Source of the DNA: Bacillus sp. FSL H8-0547 | GTDB lineage: Bacteria; Bacillota; Bacilli; Bacillales; Bacillaceae | NCBI GenBank assembly: GCA_038002745.1 | Contig: JBBODD010000001.1 | Location: 2,976,001 to 3,040,000 of the forward strand | DNA: 64,000 nt | Direction: 5' to 3' | Shown: positions 34,487 to 43,673 of the stretch, in pieces | How positions within the stretch are numbered: position 1 is the stretch's first letter | How the letters are laid out: every line of letters starts with the position of its first letter | The notes under the pieces: generated by a model | Seen by the model: the letters and a program-made list of their open reading frames with translations, nothing else | Database searches by the model: none | Told to the model about the DNA's origin: nothing | Made by a program: the position numbers and the translations under genes

Positions 34487-35056
34487 ATGAAACATCATCT
34501 TATTTTAGCCTCAGGATCTCCGCGCAGAAAAGAGCTTCTTGAAAAAGTCAGCATCCCGTTTACTGTTGTTGTCAGTGATGTGGAAGAGACAGTTGACCCT
34601 GCGCTTTCGCCCTCTGACATTGTCATGTCTCTCGCTGAGCAGAAGGCCGCTGCTGTTGCAGAGCGCTTCAGAGACTCCGTTGTTCTTGGATCGGATACAG
34701 TAGTCGTTTACGGCGGCGAAATTCTCGGAAAACCTGCCGACGAAGAGGATGCAAAGACAACGCTTGCCAAGCTTTCTGGCAAAACACATCAGGTGCTCAC
34801 AGGTGTTGCCATTTTGCATCAGGAGAAGAAAATCGTTTTTTACGAGCAGACAGATGTGACATTCTGGCCGCTTACAGTTGAAGACATTGAAGAGTATGTG
34901 CTGTCCGGAGAGCCGATGGACAAGGCGGGATCCTACGGCATACAAGGTCTTGGATCACTGTTTGTAAAAGAGATCCGCGGTGATTATTTTTCTGTCGTAG
35001 GACTTCCTTTGTCAAGGACAGCGAGAGAGCTGAAAAAAGCGGGTTACATCCGTTAA
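34487..35056 (+). CDS. maf: Maf nucleotide pyrophosphatase
   Basis: A 189-residue Maf/HAM1-like house-cleaning enzyme that hydrolyses nucleoside triphosphates, especially modified pyrimidine ones such as m5UTP and dTTP. The N-terminus [35 protein letters not shown] and the [17 protein letters not shown] segment are diagnostic. In B. subtilis maf affects septum formation. It starts the maf-radC-mreB block. Its substrate type is noteworthy next to an island of thymidine-nucleotide-type genes, but the adjacency may be only positional. Confidence 0.94.
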   Translation: MKHHLILASGSPRRKELLEKVSIPFTVVVSDVEETVDPALSPSDIVMSLAEQKAAAVAERFRDSVVLGSDTVVVYGGEILGKPADEEDAKTTLAKLSGKTHQVLTGVAILHQEKKIVFYEQTDVTFWPLTVEDIEEYVLSGEPMDKAGSYGIQGLGSLFVKEIRGDYFSVVGLPLSRTARELKKAGYIR

Positions 35057-35092
35057 GAGAAAGGCAGAGAGGGAATCAGGAGGAGAAACAGA

Positions 35093-35776
35093 TTGGACGT
35101 GCTGAAAATCCATGATTTCCCGTTGGAAGACAGGCCGCGTGAACGGCTGATTCATGATGGTCCTGAAAGTCTCGCAAACCATGAGCTGCTTGCCATCCTG
35201 CTTCGAACAGGTTCAAAAAAAGAGTCTGTTCTGCAGCTTGCCAACCGTTTGCTCAACCATTTTGAAGGCCTGCGGTTTTTAAAGGAAGCATCAGTCGCCG
35301 AGCTGACGAGCATTTCCGGAATCGGAGAGGCTAAGGCCGTTCAGGTTCTGGCGGCGCTTGAGCTCGGCAGACGGATCAACCGTCTTGCCTATGAAGACAG
35401 ATATGTCATTAAATCCCCTCAGGACGGCGCCAATTATGTCATGGAGGAAATGCGCTTTTTGTCACAGGAGCATTTTGTCTGCCTCTATTTAAATACGAAA
35501 AATCAGGTGCTTCATAAACAAACCGTTTTTATCGGAAGCCTGAATGCCTCAATCGTTCATCCCCGCGAAGTATTTAAAGAAGCGCTGAAACGCTCTGCCG
35601 CTTCGATTATCTGCATCCACAACCACCCGTCAGGCGACCCTTCCCCTAGCAGAGAAGATATTGAAGTTACTAAAAGATTAACAGAGTGTGGTAAAATGTT
35701 AGGGATAGAGCTTTTGGACCATCTTATTATCGGCGAGCAAAAATATGTGAGTTTAAAAGAAAAAGGATATTTGTAA
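35093..35776 (+). CDS. radC: RadC-like JAB-domain protein
   Basis: A 227-residue protein: N-terminal helix-hairpin-helix region (SISGIGEAKAVQVLAALELG) and C-terminal JAB/MPN metalloprotease-like domain with IHNHPSGDPSPSREDIE. Despite the name, a DNA-repair role is not established. Start is TTG 35093 after AGGAGGAG. This copy is intact; a 37-bp relic of the same gene lies 8 kb upstream at the left edge of the island. Confidence 0.94.
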   Translation: MDVLKIHDFPLEDRPRERLIHDGPESLANHELLAILLRTGSKKESVLQLANRLLNHFEGLRFLKEASVAELTSISGIGEAKAVQVLAALELGRRINRLAYEDRYVIKSPQDGANYVMEEMRFLSQEHFVCLYLNTKNQVLHKQTVFIGSLNASIVHPREVFKEALKRSAASIICIHNHPSGDPSPSREDIEVTKRLTECGKMLGIELLDHLIIGEQKYVSLKEKGYL

Positions 35777-35788
35777 CACTTTTATTTT

Positions 35789-35834
35789 TGTGTAATTACG
35801 CTATAATAATGTGTGTAATTACGCTATAATAATG
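35789..35834 (+). repeat. Perfect 23-bp tandem duplication carrying two TATAAT boxes before mreB
   Basis: The 23-mer beginning TGTGTAATTACGC occurs twice head to tail (35789-35811 and 35812-35834). Each copy holds TATAAT (35802-35807 and 35825-35830). The block sits between radC and mreB, where an mre operon promoter is expected. Neither -10 has a good -35 at normal spacing. Confidence 0.9.
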
Positions 35835-35912
35835 TTTATGAGTTTTTTTCGCCGTCGCATTTGACTGCTTTTAAAATAAGTAATTCGGTTTTCAGAAAGG
35901 GAGATACAATTA

Positions 35913-36935
35913 ATGTTTGGAATTGGGACAAGAGACCTTGGTATAGATTTGGGTACGGCCAATACACTGGTATTTGTTAAAGGAAAAGGAATTGTTGTGC
36001 GCGAGCCTTCAGTTGTGGCGATGCAGACGGATACGAAGTCGATCGTGGCAGTAGGAAACGACGCGAAAAATATGATCGGACGCACACCCGGCAATGTAGT
36101 GGCGCTCCGCCCGATGAAAGACGGCGTTATCGCCGACTATGAAACAACAGCAGCAATGATGAAGTATTACATAAAACAAGCAACAAAAGGGAAAGGCATT
36201 TTCTCAAGCAAGCCTTACGTTATGGTCTGTGTTCCTTCCGGCATTACAGCAGTAGAAGAACGTGCAGTGATCGATGCAACAAGACAGGCTGGTGCACGTG
36301 ATGCTTATACAATAGAAGAGCCGTTTGCAGCTGCGATCGGTGCAAATCTTCCTGTCTGGGAACCGACTGGAAGCATGGTTGTTGATATTGGCGGCGGTAC
36401 GACTGAAGTAGCCATCATCTCTCTTGGCGGAATTGTCACGTCACAGTCAATCCGCGTAGCAGGCGATGAAATGGATGATGCAATCGTCAACTACATCCGC
36501 AAAACATACAATTTGATGATCGGTGACCGCACGTCTGAATCCATTAAAATGGAAATCGGTTCAGCAGGATCTCCTGAGGGCGTTGAGAACATGGACATCC
36601 GCGGCCGTGATCTTCTGACAGGTCTTCCGAAAACAATTGAAATTACTGCGAAAGAAATTGCAGAAGCTCTTCGCGATACGGTAAATTCAATTGTCGATTC
36701 TGTTAAAAACACACTTGAAAAGACTCCGCCTGAGCTTGCAGCGGACATTATGGACCGCGGCATCGTCCTTACTGGCGGCGGCGCTTTGCTCCGCAATATT
36801 GATAAAGTGATTAGTGAAGAAACGAACATGCCTGTCCTTATTGCCGAGAATCCTCTTGACTGTGTAGCAATCGGCACCGGCAAAGCTCTTGAACATATTC
36901 ATCTTTTCAAAACAAAAGCAAAAGACAGCAGATAA
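35913..36935 (+). CDS. mreB: Rod-shape-determining protein MreB
   Basis: Bacterial actin that organises the elongation machinery under the membrane. The 340-residue protein has [20 protein letters not shown] (phosphate 1), [19 protein letters not shown] (phosphate 2) and [16 protein letters not shown] (adenosine motif), plus an N-terminal hydrophobic or amphipathic start. First gene of mreBCD-minCD. AGAAAGGGAGA precedes the ATG. Confidence 0.97.
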   Translation: MFGIGTRDLGIDLGTANTLVFVKGKGIVVREPSVVAMQTDTKSIVAVGNDAKNMIGRTPGNVVALRPMKDGVIADYETTAAMMKYYIKQATKGKGIFSSKPYVMVCVPSGITAVEERAVIDATRQAGARDAYTIEEPFAAAIGANLPVWEPTGSMVVDIGGGTTEVAIISLGGIVTSQSIRVAGDEMDDAIVNYIRKTYNLMIGDRTSESIKMEIGSAGSPEGVENMDIRGRDLLTGLPKTIEITAKEIAEALRDTVNSIVDSVKNTLEKTPPELAADIMDRGIVLTGGGALLRNIDKVISEETNMPVLIAENPLDCVAIGTGKALEHIHLFKTKAKDSR

Positions 36936-37029
36936 TACAGGTACCTGCAGAAGGTCCGCTCCATAACAGCTGCATTTGCAAGGACTGATTCCTGCGAACA
37001 CAGCAAATAGTAAGAGGGTGTAAAGTCAC

Positions 37030-37926
37030 ATGCCGCAGTTTTTCTTGAATAAACGTCTTATCCTGCTCCTGGTCAGTATTATCTTTTTAGTGGCATTGAT
37101 CGGCTATTCGCTAAAAGAAGACAGAGAGCTTACTTGGCCGGAGCAATTTGTCAAAGATTCAACAGGATTATTTCAGACAGTCTTTCATAAGCCCGCACAA
37201 TATGTAGCGGGCTTCTTTGAGAATGTCGGCGATCTTAAAAATACGTATGAAGAAAACAAGCTCCTCAAAAGCAAGATCGATGAGCATATGAAAATTGAAA
37301 CAGAGCTGCAGGCTCTCAGACGCGATAATGAAAAGCTGCGCGAAGAGCTGGGTGCACAGGAATCATTAAGGGAATACAACCCCATTCCGGCAGCGCTGAT
37401 TGCCCGCAACCCGGACCCGGGCAGATGGTTTGATCTGATTACCATTGATAAAGGATCACAGCACGGCGTTGAAAAGGATATGGCTGTTATTACAAATAAA
37501 GGCCTGATCGGGAAAGTGAAGAGCACTTCTAAATTCAACTCCACCGTTCAGCTTTTAAGTTCCCCTGACCGGAAAAACCGGATCGCGGCTGAAATTCAGG
37601 GCAAAGACGGACAGCCGAATATTTTCGGTCTGATCGAAGGATATGACGAGAAGAAAAAAGCTCTTCTGCTTAAGAAGATTGAATCGGACGTCAAAATCGA
37701 AAAAGGCCAGAAAGTTGTGACTTCCGGCAGCAGCGGAATCTTCCCGGAAGGACTTGTTATTGGTGAAGTGCTCGAGGTTGAACCAGATTCCTACGGACTA
37801 TCGCAAATGGCCTACATTAAGCCGGAAGCAGATCTGTATGATATTGACCGGGTATTTGTAACAGACAGAGTAAAAGAAACAATCGATATTACAAATATGG
37901 ATCCAGAGGAGGAGGAGGAATCATGA
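37030..37926 (+). CDS. mreC: Rod-shape-determining protein MreC
   Basis: A 298-residue bitopic protein with one N-terminal helix (LILLLVSIIFLVALIGYSL), a coiled coil (about residues 65-110), and the extracytoplasmic beta-barrel core (ALIARNPDPGRWFDLITIDK, IGKVKSTSKFNSTVQLLSS). It links MreB to wall synthases. It overlaps mreD by 4 bp (ATGA). Confidence 0.95.
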   Translation: MPQFFLNKRLILLLVSIIFLVALIGYSLKEDRELTWPEQFVKDSTGLFQTVFHKPAQYVAGFFENVGDLKNTYEENKLLKSKIDEHMKIETELQALRRDNEKLREELGAQESLREYNPIPAALIARNPDPGRWFDLITIDKGSQHGVEKDMAVITNKGLIGKVKSTSKFNSTVQLLSSPDRKNRIAAEIQGKDGQPNIFGLIEGYDEKKKALLLKKIESDVKIEKGQKVVTSGSSGIFPEGLVIGEVLEVEPDSYGLSQMAYIKPEADLYDIDRVFVTDRVKETIDITNMDPEEEEES

Positions 37927-38444
37927 ACCGTATCCTCCTTCCTCTTTTCATTTTGTTCGTTTTTATATCGGAGAGCACCTTTACCGATCTGATTGAGCTT
38001 CCGTTCACATCCGAAGATCAAGTGATTATCCCGAGGTTTGTGATGCTATCCGTCGTTTTTATTACGGCTTACTACAGCCAGAAGATGGGGATCATCTACG
38101 GAATGGTTTTCGGTTTGCTGCATGATATTGTGTATACCGAAATCCTCGGCATCTATTTGTTTGCCTATCCGCTGTTTGCCTACCTGATCTCAAAAGCTCT
38201 GAAGGCTCTTCAAGGGAACATGCTTGTTGTGCTTTTCCTGTCTTTGCTGGCAGTTACTCTTTTGGAGTTTTATTCTTACGGCATTCAGATGCTGATCGGC
38301 TATTCAAATCTGCCATTCTATGATTTTACAAATCTGAGGCTTCTTCCGACGATTCTTGCAAACTCAGTTGGCGCCATCGTCCTGATCTATCCGATGAGCC
38401 GTTTTATTTCAAAAGTGAAAAGGGACTATATGGATGATCTGTAG
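37923..38444 (+). CDS. mreD: Rod-shape-determining protein MreD
   Basis: A 173-residue integral membrane protein with about five helices. It starts at the ATGA overlap with mreC and shows the family pattern GIIYGMVFGLLHDIVY. Works with MreC in cell elongation. Confidence 0.93.
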   Translation: MNRILLPLFILFVFISESTFTDLIELPFTSEDQVIIPRFVMLSVVFITAYYSQKMGIIYGMVFGLLHDIVYTEILGIYLFAYPLFAYLISKALKALQGNMLVVLFLSLLAVTLLEFYSYGIQMLIGYSNLPFYDFTNLRLLPTILANSVGAIVLIYPMSRFISKVKRDYMDDL

Positions 38445-38621
38445 ACTGTAATCTGACAGCAGATTACTGCCTGTGCAGACAGATATGGCCGGGTGAAATG
38501 AGTACTGCTTGTGAGCCATTCTTCCTGAATCAGGAAACGGGCAAAGTTTGAGAAATTGCGTTTTAAAAAGAGGAAGAATGCATCGATCTGTCGAAATTGT
38601 ATAGTCGTTGAGGTGAACGTC

Positions 38622-39305
38622 ATGAAGGCTCAAAAACAGCATTATGTCACGATAAAAGGCACGAAAGACGGCTTAACCCTGCATCTTGATGATTCGTGTT
38701 CGTTTGAAGAACTGCTGAATGATCTTGAGCAGATGCTGTCTCTGAAACAGTATATACATGAAGATGGGCCAACGATCACCGTTAACGTAAAAGCGGGCAA
38801 CCGCCTGCTTCACAGAAGCCATCAGGAACAAATTGAGGCTGTGATTCAGAAAAAGCGTAATCTGGTTGTTGAAACATTCGAAAGCAATGTTGTTACAAAA
38901 GAACATGCCGCACGCATGAAGAAAGAAGCGGAAATCGTTTCTGTGGCAAAGGTCATCCGTTCAGGCCAGGTTCTTAAGGTTGACGGTGATCTTCTTTTGA
39001 TAGGAGATGTGAATCCTGGCGGCACTGTGATTGCCGGGGGCAACATTTTCATTATGGGAACACTCAGAGGAATTGCTCATGCCGGATATAACGGGAAGAG
39101 CTCAGCTGTCATTGCCGCATCCGTGATGATGCCGTCGCAAATCCGGATTGGCTCAACAGTCGGCAGAGCGCCTGATTATGTCCGGGAAGAAACGCATGAG
39201 ATGGAATGTGCGTACATAGATGAAAGCGAGTCGATCGTCATTGACCGACTGCAGCAGTTAACTCATTTACGACCTGAATTGACAAGGTTTGAGGGAGGAA
39301 TTTAA
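38622..39305 (+). CDS. minC: Septum-site determining protein MinC
   Basis: A 227-residue inhibitor of FtsZ polymerisation. The N-terminal domain begins VTIKGTKDGLTLHLDDSCSF; the C-terminal beta-helix carries VDGDLLLIGDVNPGGTVIAG and IFIMGTLRGIAHAGYNG, the MinD-binding face. ATG 38622 follows GAGGTGA by 5 bp; the longer frame from 38556 lacks a ribosome site. minD follows 2 bp later. Confidence 0.95.
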   Translation: MKAQKQHYVTIKGTKDGLTLHLDDSCSFEELLNDLEQMLSLKQYIHEDGPTITVNVKAGNRLLHRSHQEQIEAVIQKKRNLVVETFESNVVTKEHAARMKKEAEIVSVAKVIRSGQVLKVDGDLLLIGDVNPGGTVIAGGNIFIMGTLRGIAHAGYNGKSSAVIAASVMMPSQIRIGSTVGRAPDYVREETHEMECAYIDESESIVIDRLQQLTHLRPELTRFEGGI

Positions 39306-39307
39306 CC

Positions 39308-40114
39308 GTGGGTGAGGCAATCGTTATTACCTCTGGCAAAGGCGGAGTTGGAAAAACAACGACTTCTGCCAATCTAGGAACATCATTGGCGATTTTAGGA
39401 AAACGGGTATGTCTCATTGATACTGACATCGGTCTTCGAAACCTCGATGTTGTAATGGGACTTGAAAACCGGATCATTTATGATCTGGTGGATGTTGTAG
39501 AAGGGCGCTGCAAAATTCATCAGGCTCTGGTTAAAGATAAACGCTTTGAAGACAGGCTTTACCTGCTTCCTGCTGCTCAGACGAGCGACAAGTCGGCTGT
39601 GAATCCCGACCAGATGAAAAAGCTTGTTGATGAGCTGAAACAGGACTACGATTATATCGTGATCGACTGTCCGGCAGGCATTGAGCAGGGCTTTAAAAAC
39701 GCAGTCGCAGGGGCGGACAAGGCAATTGTCGTAACAACTCCCGAAACATCTGCGGTGCGGGATGCAGACCGAATTATCGGACTGCTTGAACGTGAAGAAA
39801 GCATTGAGCCTCCAAAACTTGTGATTAACCGGATACGGAATCATCTCGTAAAAGACGGCGATATGCTTGATATAGATGATATTGTTGCTCATCTGTCGAT
39901 TGACCTCATTGGGATTGTAGCGGATGACGATGATGTGATTAAAGCTTCCAATAAAGGCGAGCCGATCGCAATGGACGCTTCAAACCGCGCATCCATTGCC
40001 TACCGGAACATCGCGCGCCGGATCCTTGGCGAAGCCGTTCCTCTTCAGTCGCTTGAGGATGCGAATCCGGGCATGTTTACAAAAATCAAACGCTTTTTCG
40101 GTGTAAGAGTATAA
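39308..40114 (+). CDS. minD: Septum-site determining ATPase MinD
   Basis: A 268-residue ParA-type membrane ATPase that recruits MinC to poles. The deviant Walker A is TSGKGGVGKTTTSANLG and Walker A' is LIDTDIGLRNLDVVMG. The C-terminal amphipathic membrane-targeting helix is GMFTKIKRFFGVRV. Start is GTG 39308, after GAGGGAGG in the end of minC. Confidence 0.97.
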   Translation: MGEAIVITSGKGGVGKTTTSANLGTSLAILGKRVCLIDTDIGLRNLDVVMGLENRIIYDLVDVVEGRCKIHQALVKDKRFEDRLYLLPAAQTSDKSAVNPDQMKKLVDELKQDYDYIVIDCPAGIEQGFKNAVAGADKAIVVTTPETSAVRDADRIIGLLEREESIEPPKLVINRIRNHLVKDGDMLDIDDIVAHLSIDLIGIVADDDDVIKASNKGEPIAMDASNRASIAYRNIARRILGEAVPLQSLEDANPGMFTKIKRFFGVRV

Positions 40115-40117
40115 ACG

Positions 40118-40150
40118 GGCAGTCTCCTTATTCAGGGAGGCTGTTTTTTT
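40118..40150 (+). terminator. Terminator of the mre-min cluster
   Basis: CAGTCTCC pairs with GGAGGCTG (one T-G pair) over a short loop and is followed by seven T residues, just after minD. Confidence 0.85.
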
Positions 40151-40203
40151 CGTTGTTAAGTAAATTATAAAGAATAATAGGCTAACATAACAAAGTCATC
40201 ATC

Positions 40204-40321
40204 GTCCAGCTCCAGCACCTAAATCCTCTGTCAGAACAAATCCGGCAAAAAAGTCAAAACCGGACTTTTCTGCCGGATTCTTATCTGTCTATCGGAGCGG
40301 GCCTTGGCGCTTGCGCTTTTG
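40204..40321 (+). repeat. Solo copy of the dispersed hairpin repeat (about 118 bp)
   Basis: Starts GTCCAGCTCCAGCACCT and ends GCGCTTGCGCTTTTG. It has the same layout as the tandem units at 56.65-57.5 kb: CCTCTGTCAGAACAAA, a hairpin, then CTTATCTGTCTATCGGAGC. The hairpin arms are 40239-40255 and 40263-40279 (AATCCGGCA... / ...TGCCGGATT), 16 of 17 paired around a 7-nt loop. It lies between minD and spoIVFA. Confidence 0.82.
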
Positions 40322-40332
40322 TATCAGGGCTT

Positions 40333-40362
40333 GTCATAATCCCGTCGGACAAGGCATATGAT
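40333..40362 (+). promoter_or_regulatory. Sigma-E-type promoter of spoIVFAB
   Basis: GTCATAAT (40333-40340), 14 bp, then CATATGAT (40355-40362), close to the sigma-E pattern (KMATATT-N14-CATACANT). spoIVF is a mother-cell sigma-E operon in B. subtilis. The -10 lies about 35 bp before the chosen spoIVFA start. Confidence 0.62.
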
Positions 40363-40396
40363 GCAGTAAATGTGCTATGAGGGGATGGGAGCTGCA

Positions 40397-41173
40397 ATGG
40401 GGAATCGTGCGGATGATCTGCGGAAAAAAATGGCGAAAAGAAAACGGGAGCTCCGTTTGGGGGATGCTTCTAAACGGGATCCCAAACCGTTTTCAGCTCT
40501 TCCTTACACGGATGATGAGGAGAAATACAGCGGCGCTGCGTATCATTCGTACGATCCCGGCAGTGACGCCGGGGGAGGAAAGCATCCGCTGTTTAAGCCG
40601 GATGTGTTTATGTTCAAACTGCTGATCGGCGCCTGTCTTGTGCTGGTATCAGCGATCGTGTTTAAAAATGATTCGCCTCCGTTTGAAAAGGTTCAGCATG
40701 TTGTCACAAGCACGTTTGAAGAAGAGTTCCAGTTTGCGAGAATATCAAAATGGTACGGGGAACAGTTCGGTGACCCTCTGGCTCTGATAAAGCCTGCTGC
40801 TGACAAACAGCCTGCTTCAGACCAGTATACCGCTCCTGCATCAGGCAAGGTGCTTGAAACGTTTGAAGACAATGGCCAGGGTGTGATGGTAGAAACAAGC
40901 AGCACGCTTGTGGAAGCGATGAATGAGGGTATCGTCATTGAAATCGGAAAAAAGGAAGAGTCAGGTCTGACGGTAGTCGTCCAGCATGACGATTCAACAG
41001 AAAGCTGGTACGGAAACCTCGAAGAAGTGCAGGTTTCCCTGTATGACTTTGTTGAGAACGGCAAAGAAATCGGCAAAATCAAAGCAGCAGAAGATCAAAA
41101 GGGAACGTATTATTTTGCTATTAAAAAGGGTGAGCAATTTATAGACCCGATACAGGTGATCTCCTTTGAATAA
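40397..41173 (+). CDS. spoIVFA: SpoIVFA, inhibitor and anchor of the pro-sigma-K protease
   Basis: About 258 residues: a charged cytosolic N-terminus (GNRADDLRKKMAKRKRELR), one membrane helix (MFKLLIGACLVLVSAIVF) and a C-terminal M23-like domain (YTAPASGKVLETFEDNGQG, ESGLTVVVQHDDSTESWYGN). In M23 enzymes this fold is catalytic; here metal ligands look incomplete, as in B. subtilis SpoIVFA. ATG 40397 follows GGGAG; ATG 40385 and upstream starts are less likely. The end overlaps spoIVFB by 8 bp. Confidence 0.9.
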   Translation: MGNRADDLRKKMAKRKRELRLGDASKRDPKPFSALPYTDDEEKYSGAAYHSYDPGSDAGGGKHPLFKPDVFMFKLLIGACLVLVSAIVFKNDSPPFEKVQHVVTSTFEEEFQFARISKWYGEQFGDPLALIKPAADKQPASDQYTAPASGKVLETFEDNGQGVMVETSSTLVEAMNEGIVIEIGKKEESGLTVVVQHDDSTESWYGNLEEVQVSLYDFVENGKEIGKIKAAEDQKGTYYFAIKKGEQFIDPIQVISFE

Positions 41174-42032
41174 ATATTTGTCTGTGTTTCTTCACATTCA
41201 TATTCACCCCATTCTATGGCTGATCATGGGAATCTCGGTCATGACTGCCCACTTTCAGTCACTGTTGATTCTGCTTGTGATCATTCTTGTGCATGAGCTT
41301 GGGCACGCAATGGCTGCAAGACATTTTGACTGGAGGCTGAAATCAATTGTCCTCCTTCCATTTGGAGGGGTGGCAGAAGTTGAGGAGCATGGGAACAGGC
41401 CGCTGAAGGAAGAGCTTATTACGATTGCTGCGGGACCGTTTCAGCATCTTCCTCTGCAGGGAGCTGCCTTTCTTTTGTTTTCAGCAGGCTATATGAGTCC
41501 GGAAACGTTTCAGCTTTTTACGTTTTACAACGGAATGATCTTTCTGTTTAATCTGCTGCCGATCTGGCCGCTGGATGGCGGAAAGCTGCTGTTTTTGTTT
41601 GTATCTGTGAGGCGGTCCTATCAGGAGGCCCACCGATTGATGCTGATGGTGTCAGCTGTTTTTCTTGGGGTGTATTTGCTGGTTTTCCTCTTGTTTTCTC
41701 CGCAGCAGCTGAACGTCTGGATCATTGCAGGGTTTCTCATCTATTCCTTATATACTGAATACAAACACCGAAGCTTTGTAAGCATGCGTTTTCTGCTTGA
41801 GAGGTATTACGGCAATAAACAGGACCCGGGGATCCTTGAGCCGATTGTAGTAGATGAGGATGAGATGATTTATCAGACTCTCCTGAAGTTCAGGAGGGGA
41901 TGCAAGCACCCGATTATTGTAGAACGTGACGGAAAAAAACTGTTTGAGCTTGATGAAAATGAGCTGCTGCATGCTTATTTTGCCGATAAACGCGTGCAGT
42001 CGACAGTCGGTGAGCTGAACTACCTCTATTGA
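41166..42032 (+). CDS. spoIVFB: SpoIVFB, intramembrane M50 metalloprotease (pro-sigma-K processing)
   Basis: A 288-residue site-2-protease family membrane enzyme. The zinc motif HELGHAMAARHF lies in the second helix region, and the third ligand aspartate is in NLLPIWPLDGGK. A C-terminal CBS-like domain follows (residues about 195-288). It cleaves pro-sigma-K in the mother cell and is held by SpoIVFA and BofA. Start is TTG 41166 after AGGTGATC; it overlaps spoIVFA, fitting stoichiometric synthesis. Confidence 0.95.
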   Translation: MNKYLSVFLHIHIHPILWLIMGISVMTAHFQSLLILLVIILVHELGHAMAARHFDWRLKSIVLLPFGGVAEVEEHGNRPLKEELITIAAGPFQHLPLQGAAFLLFSAGYMSPETFQLFTFYNGMIFLFNLLPIWPLDGGKLLFLFVSVRRSYQEAHRLMLMVSAVFLGVYLLVFLLFSPQQLNVWIIAGFLIYSLYTEYKHRSFVSMRFLLERYYGNKQDPGILEPIVVDEDEMIYQTLLKFRRGCKHPIIVERDGKKLFELDENELLHAYFADKRVQSTVGELNYLY

Positions 42033-42091
42033 CGCTGGCCTCATAAAATGAGTAAATAAGAGAAAGCACTTATAGAAATGAGGATGTTTCA

Positions 42092-43522
42092 TTGCGTACG
42101 TTACTTTTCAATGCAAAGGGCAGTGAGAACCGCTGCGCGCTGCTTGAAGACAAAGATGTTCAGGAAATACACATTCATCATATACATGAAACGGCCGGCG
42201 CCATTTACGCGGGCCGTGTTTTAAATGTTCTGAAGGGAATGGCGGCTGCGTTTGTTGATATCGGGTCGGAGAAAAACGGCTATCTTTCTGTCCATGATCT
42301 TCCTTCCTCTATGGAAAAAAGAATAAGAGAAGGACAGCAGATCATCGTTCAGGTGGCAAAAGAGGCAACAGAGCATAAAGGGCCAAAACTCACAGCAAAA
42401 CTGGAGTTTGGCGGACAGTATCTTGTTTATATGCCTGATTCCGGATATACAGCCGTCTCTAAAAAAATTGAAGACTCCGCTGAAAGAGAGAGGCTGCTTG
42501 CCATCGGAGCCTCTCTTTGCAAAGAAGAAGAAGGCCTTGTTTTCAGGACCGCGGCAAACGGAAGAGAGAAAGAGGAACTCACGCGTGAATTTGATTATTT
42601 AAAAGGGAAATACGAAGAAGTAAAAATGAAGAAACCGGAAAAAGTGCCATCCCTGCTTGCCGAGGGGACACCGTTTTTTGACCGGATGCTGCGGGAGTAT
42701 GACCTGGGGGAAGTTGACCGGATTGTCTGTGATGATAGTGAGCTTGCTCTGGATCTTAAAGCGCGGTGCAGAGGGGCGGAGGTGATCTTTCACCAGTCTA
42801 AGCAGCCGGTCTTTGAAGCGTATGGGGTTGAACAGGAAATGGAGAAAGCCCTCAAGAGGATCGTTTGGCTGCCGAATGGCTCGTACCTTGTGATCGATAA
42901 GACTGAGGCCATGACTGTCATTGATGTCAATACTGGGAAATTTTCCGGCAAGAGCTCTCTTCAGGATACGGTGCTGAAGACAAATCTTGCAGCAGCAAAG
43001 GAAGCAGCCCGCCAAATCAGGCTCCGCAATCTGAGCGGAATGATCATTATTGATTTCATTGATATGGACAGGCAGGATGACAGGCAGGCTGTTCTCTCTG
43101 AAATGCTGAAAGAGGCGAAACGGGATAAGGTGCAGTCACGGATCATCGGGTTTACCCAGATGAATATTTTTCAGATGACAAGAAAAAGAGTCCGGCCAGA
43201 TCTTGCCTCCCTGCTGATGAGCCCCTGTCCGCACTGCAGCGGCACCGGAACGGTCGTTTCAGCGGAAACGACAGCGTTCAGACTTGAGCGGGAGCTGTGG
43301 GAGCGGCAGTATATGGAGCATGAAGCCGTTTTAGTCGAACTTCCGGAGGACGCGGCAAGGATTTTCAGGGGAGAACAGGACGAGCATGTAAAGCGTCTTG
43401 AGAGCGTTCTGCATTTTCGCATCTTCCTGAATCCGTCGTCTGAAACAGGCACATACAGAATTGTTCACCAGGGAGACGCGGAAGAAATCATCCGCCTGCT
43501 GAAAAATAAAGAGAAAATGTGA
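42092..43522 (+). CDS. rng: Ribonuclease G/E family protein
   Basis: A 476-residue Rne/Rng-family endoribonuclease. It has an S1-type RNA-binding region (GAIYAGRVLNVLKGMAAAFV, NGYLSVHDLP), the catalytic-domain motif TVIDVNTGKFSG with Mg-binding Asp, IIIDFIDMDRQDDR, and the zinc-link CPHCSGTG. Start TTG 42092 follows GAGGAT. B. subtilis itself lacks a true RNase E/G of this type, but many Bacillaceae have it between spoIVFB and rplU. Confidence 0.92.
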   Translation: MRTLLFNAKGSENRCALLEDKDVQEIHIHHIHETAGAIYAGRVLNVLKGMAAAFVDIGSEKNGYLSVHDLPSSMEKRIREGQQIIVQVAKEATEHKGPKLTAKLEFGGQYLVYMPDSGYTAVSKKIEDSAERERLLAIGASLCKEEEGLVFRTAANGREKEELTREFDYLKGKYEEVKMKKPEKVPSLLAEGTPFFDRMLREYDLGEVDRIVCDDSELALDLKARCRGAEVIFHQSKQPVFEAYGVEQEMEKALKRIVWLPNGSYLVIDKTEAMTVIDVNTGKFSGKSSLQDTVLKTNLAAAKEAARQIRLRNLSGMIIIDFIDMDRQDDRQAVLSEMLKEAKRDKVQSRIIGFTQMNIFQMTRKRVRPDLASLLMSPCPHCSGTGTVVSAETTAFRLERELWERQYMEHEAVLVELPEDAARIFRGEQDEHVKRLESVLHFRIFLNPSSETGTYRIVHQGDAEEIIRLLKNKEKM

Positions 43523-43552
43523 TTGACACAGATAGCCCGCTTTTGATAGTAT
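43523..43552 (+). promoter_or_regulatory. Sigma-A promoter of the rplU-prp-rpmA operon
   Basis: TTGACA (43523-43528) with TAGTAT (43547-43552) at 18 bp, or GATAGT at 16 bp. The perfect -35 begins right after the rng stop codon. Confidence 0.7.
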
Positions 43553-43672
43553 TGTTATGTTATTGATTGTAGCACCCGTGCTACAACCGCTCAGATGCAG
43601 GTATAAAGCCTTTCGGATTATCCGGAACACCTGTCTGCTGGCGAGTCTGAGTCTAATTAGGAGGTGCATAGG
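43553..43672 (+). ncRNA. L21 leader RNA
   Basis: The untranslated leader of rplU starts with a perfect hairpin TTGTAGCAC / GTGCTACAA (43567-43586). A larger imperfect stem from GCAGGT to ACCTG..CTGC follows, then the ribosome site AGGAGGTG. Its position and hairpin arrangement fit the L21 leader described upstream of rplU in Bacilli, thought to mediate autoregulation by L21. I did not compare it with the covariance model. Confidence 0.7.
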
Positions 43673-43673
43673 A

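Noticed and set aside
43557-43673. N-terminal extension of rplU
   Set aside because: The open frame covers the structured L21 leader; the real start at 43674 has AGGAGGTG and the canonical [10 protein letters not shown]-terminus.
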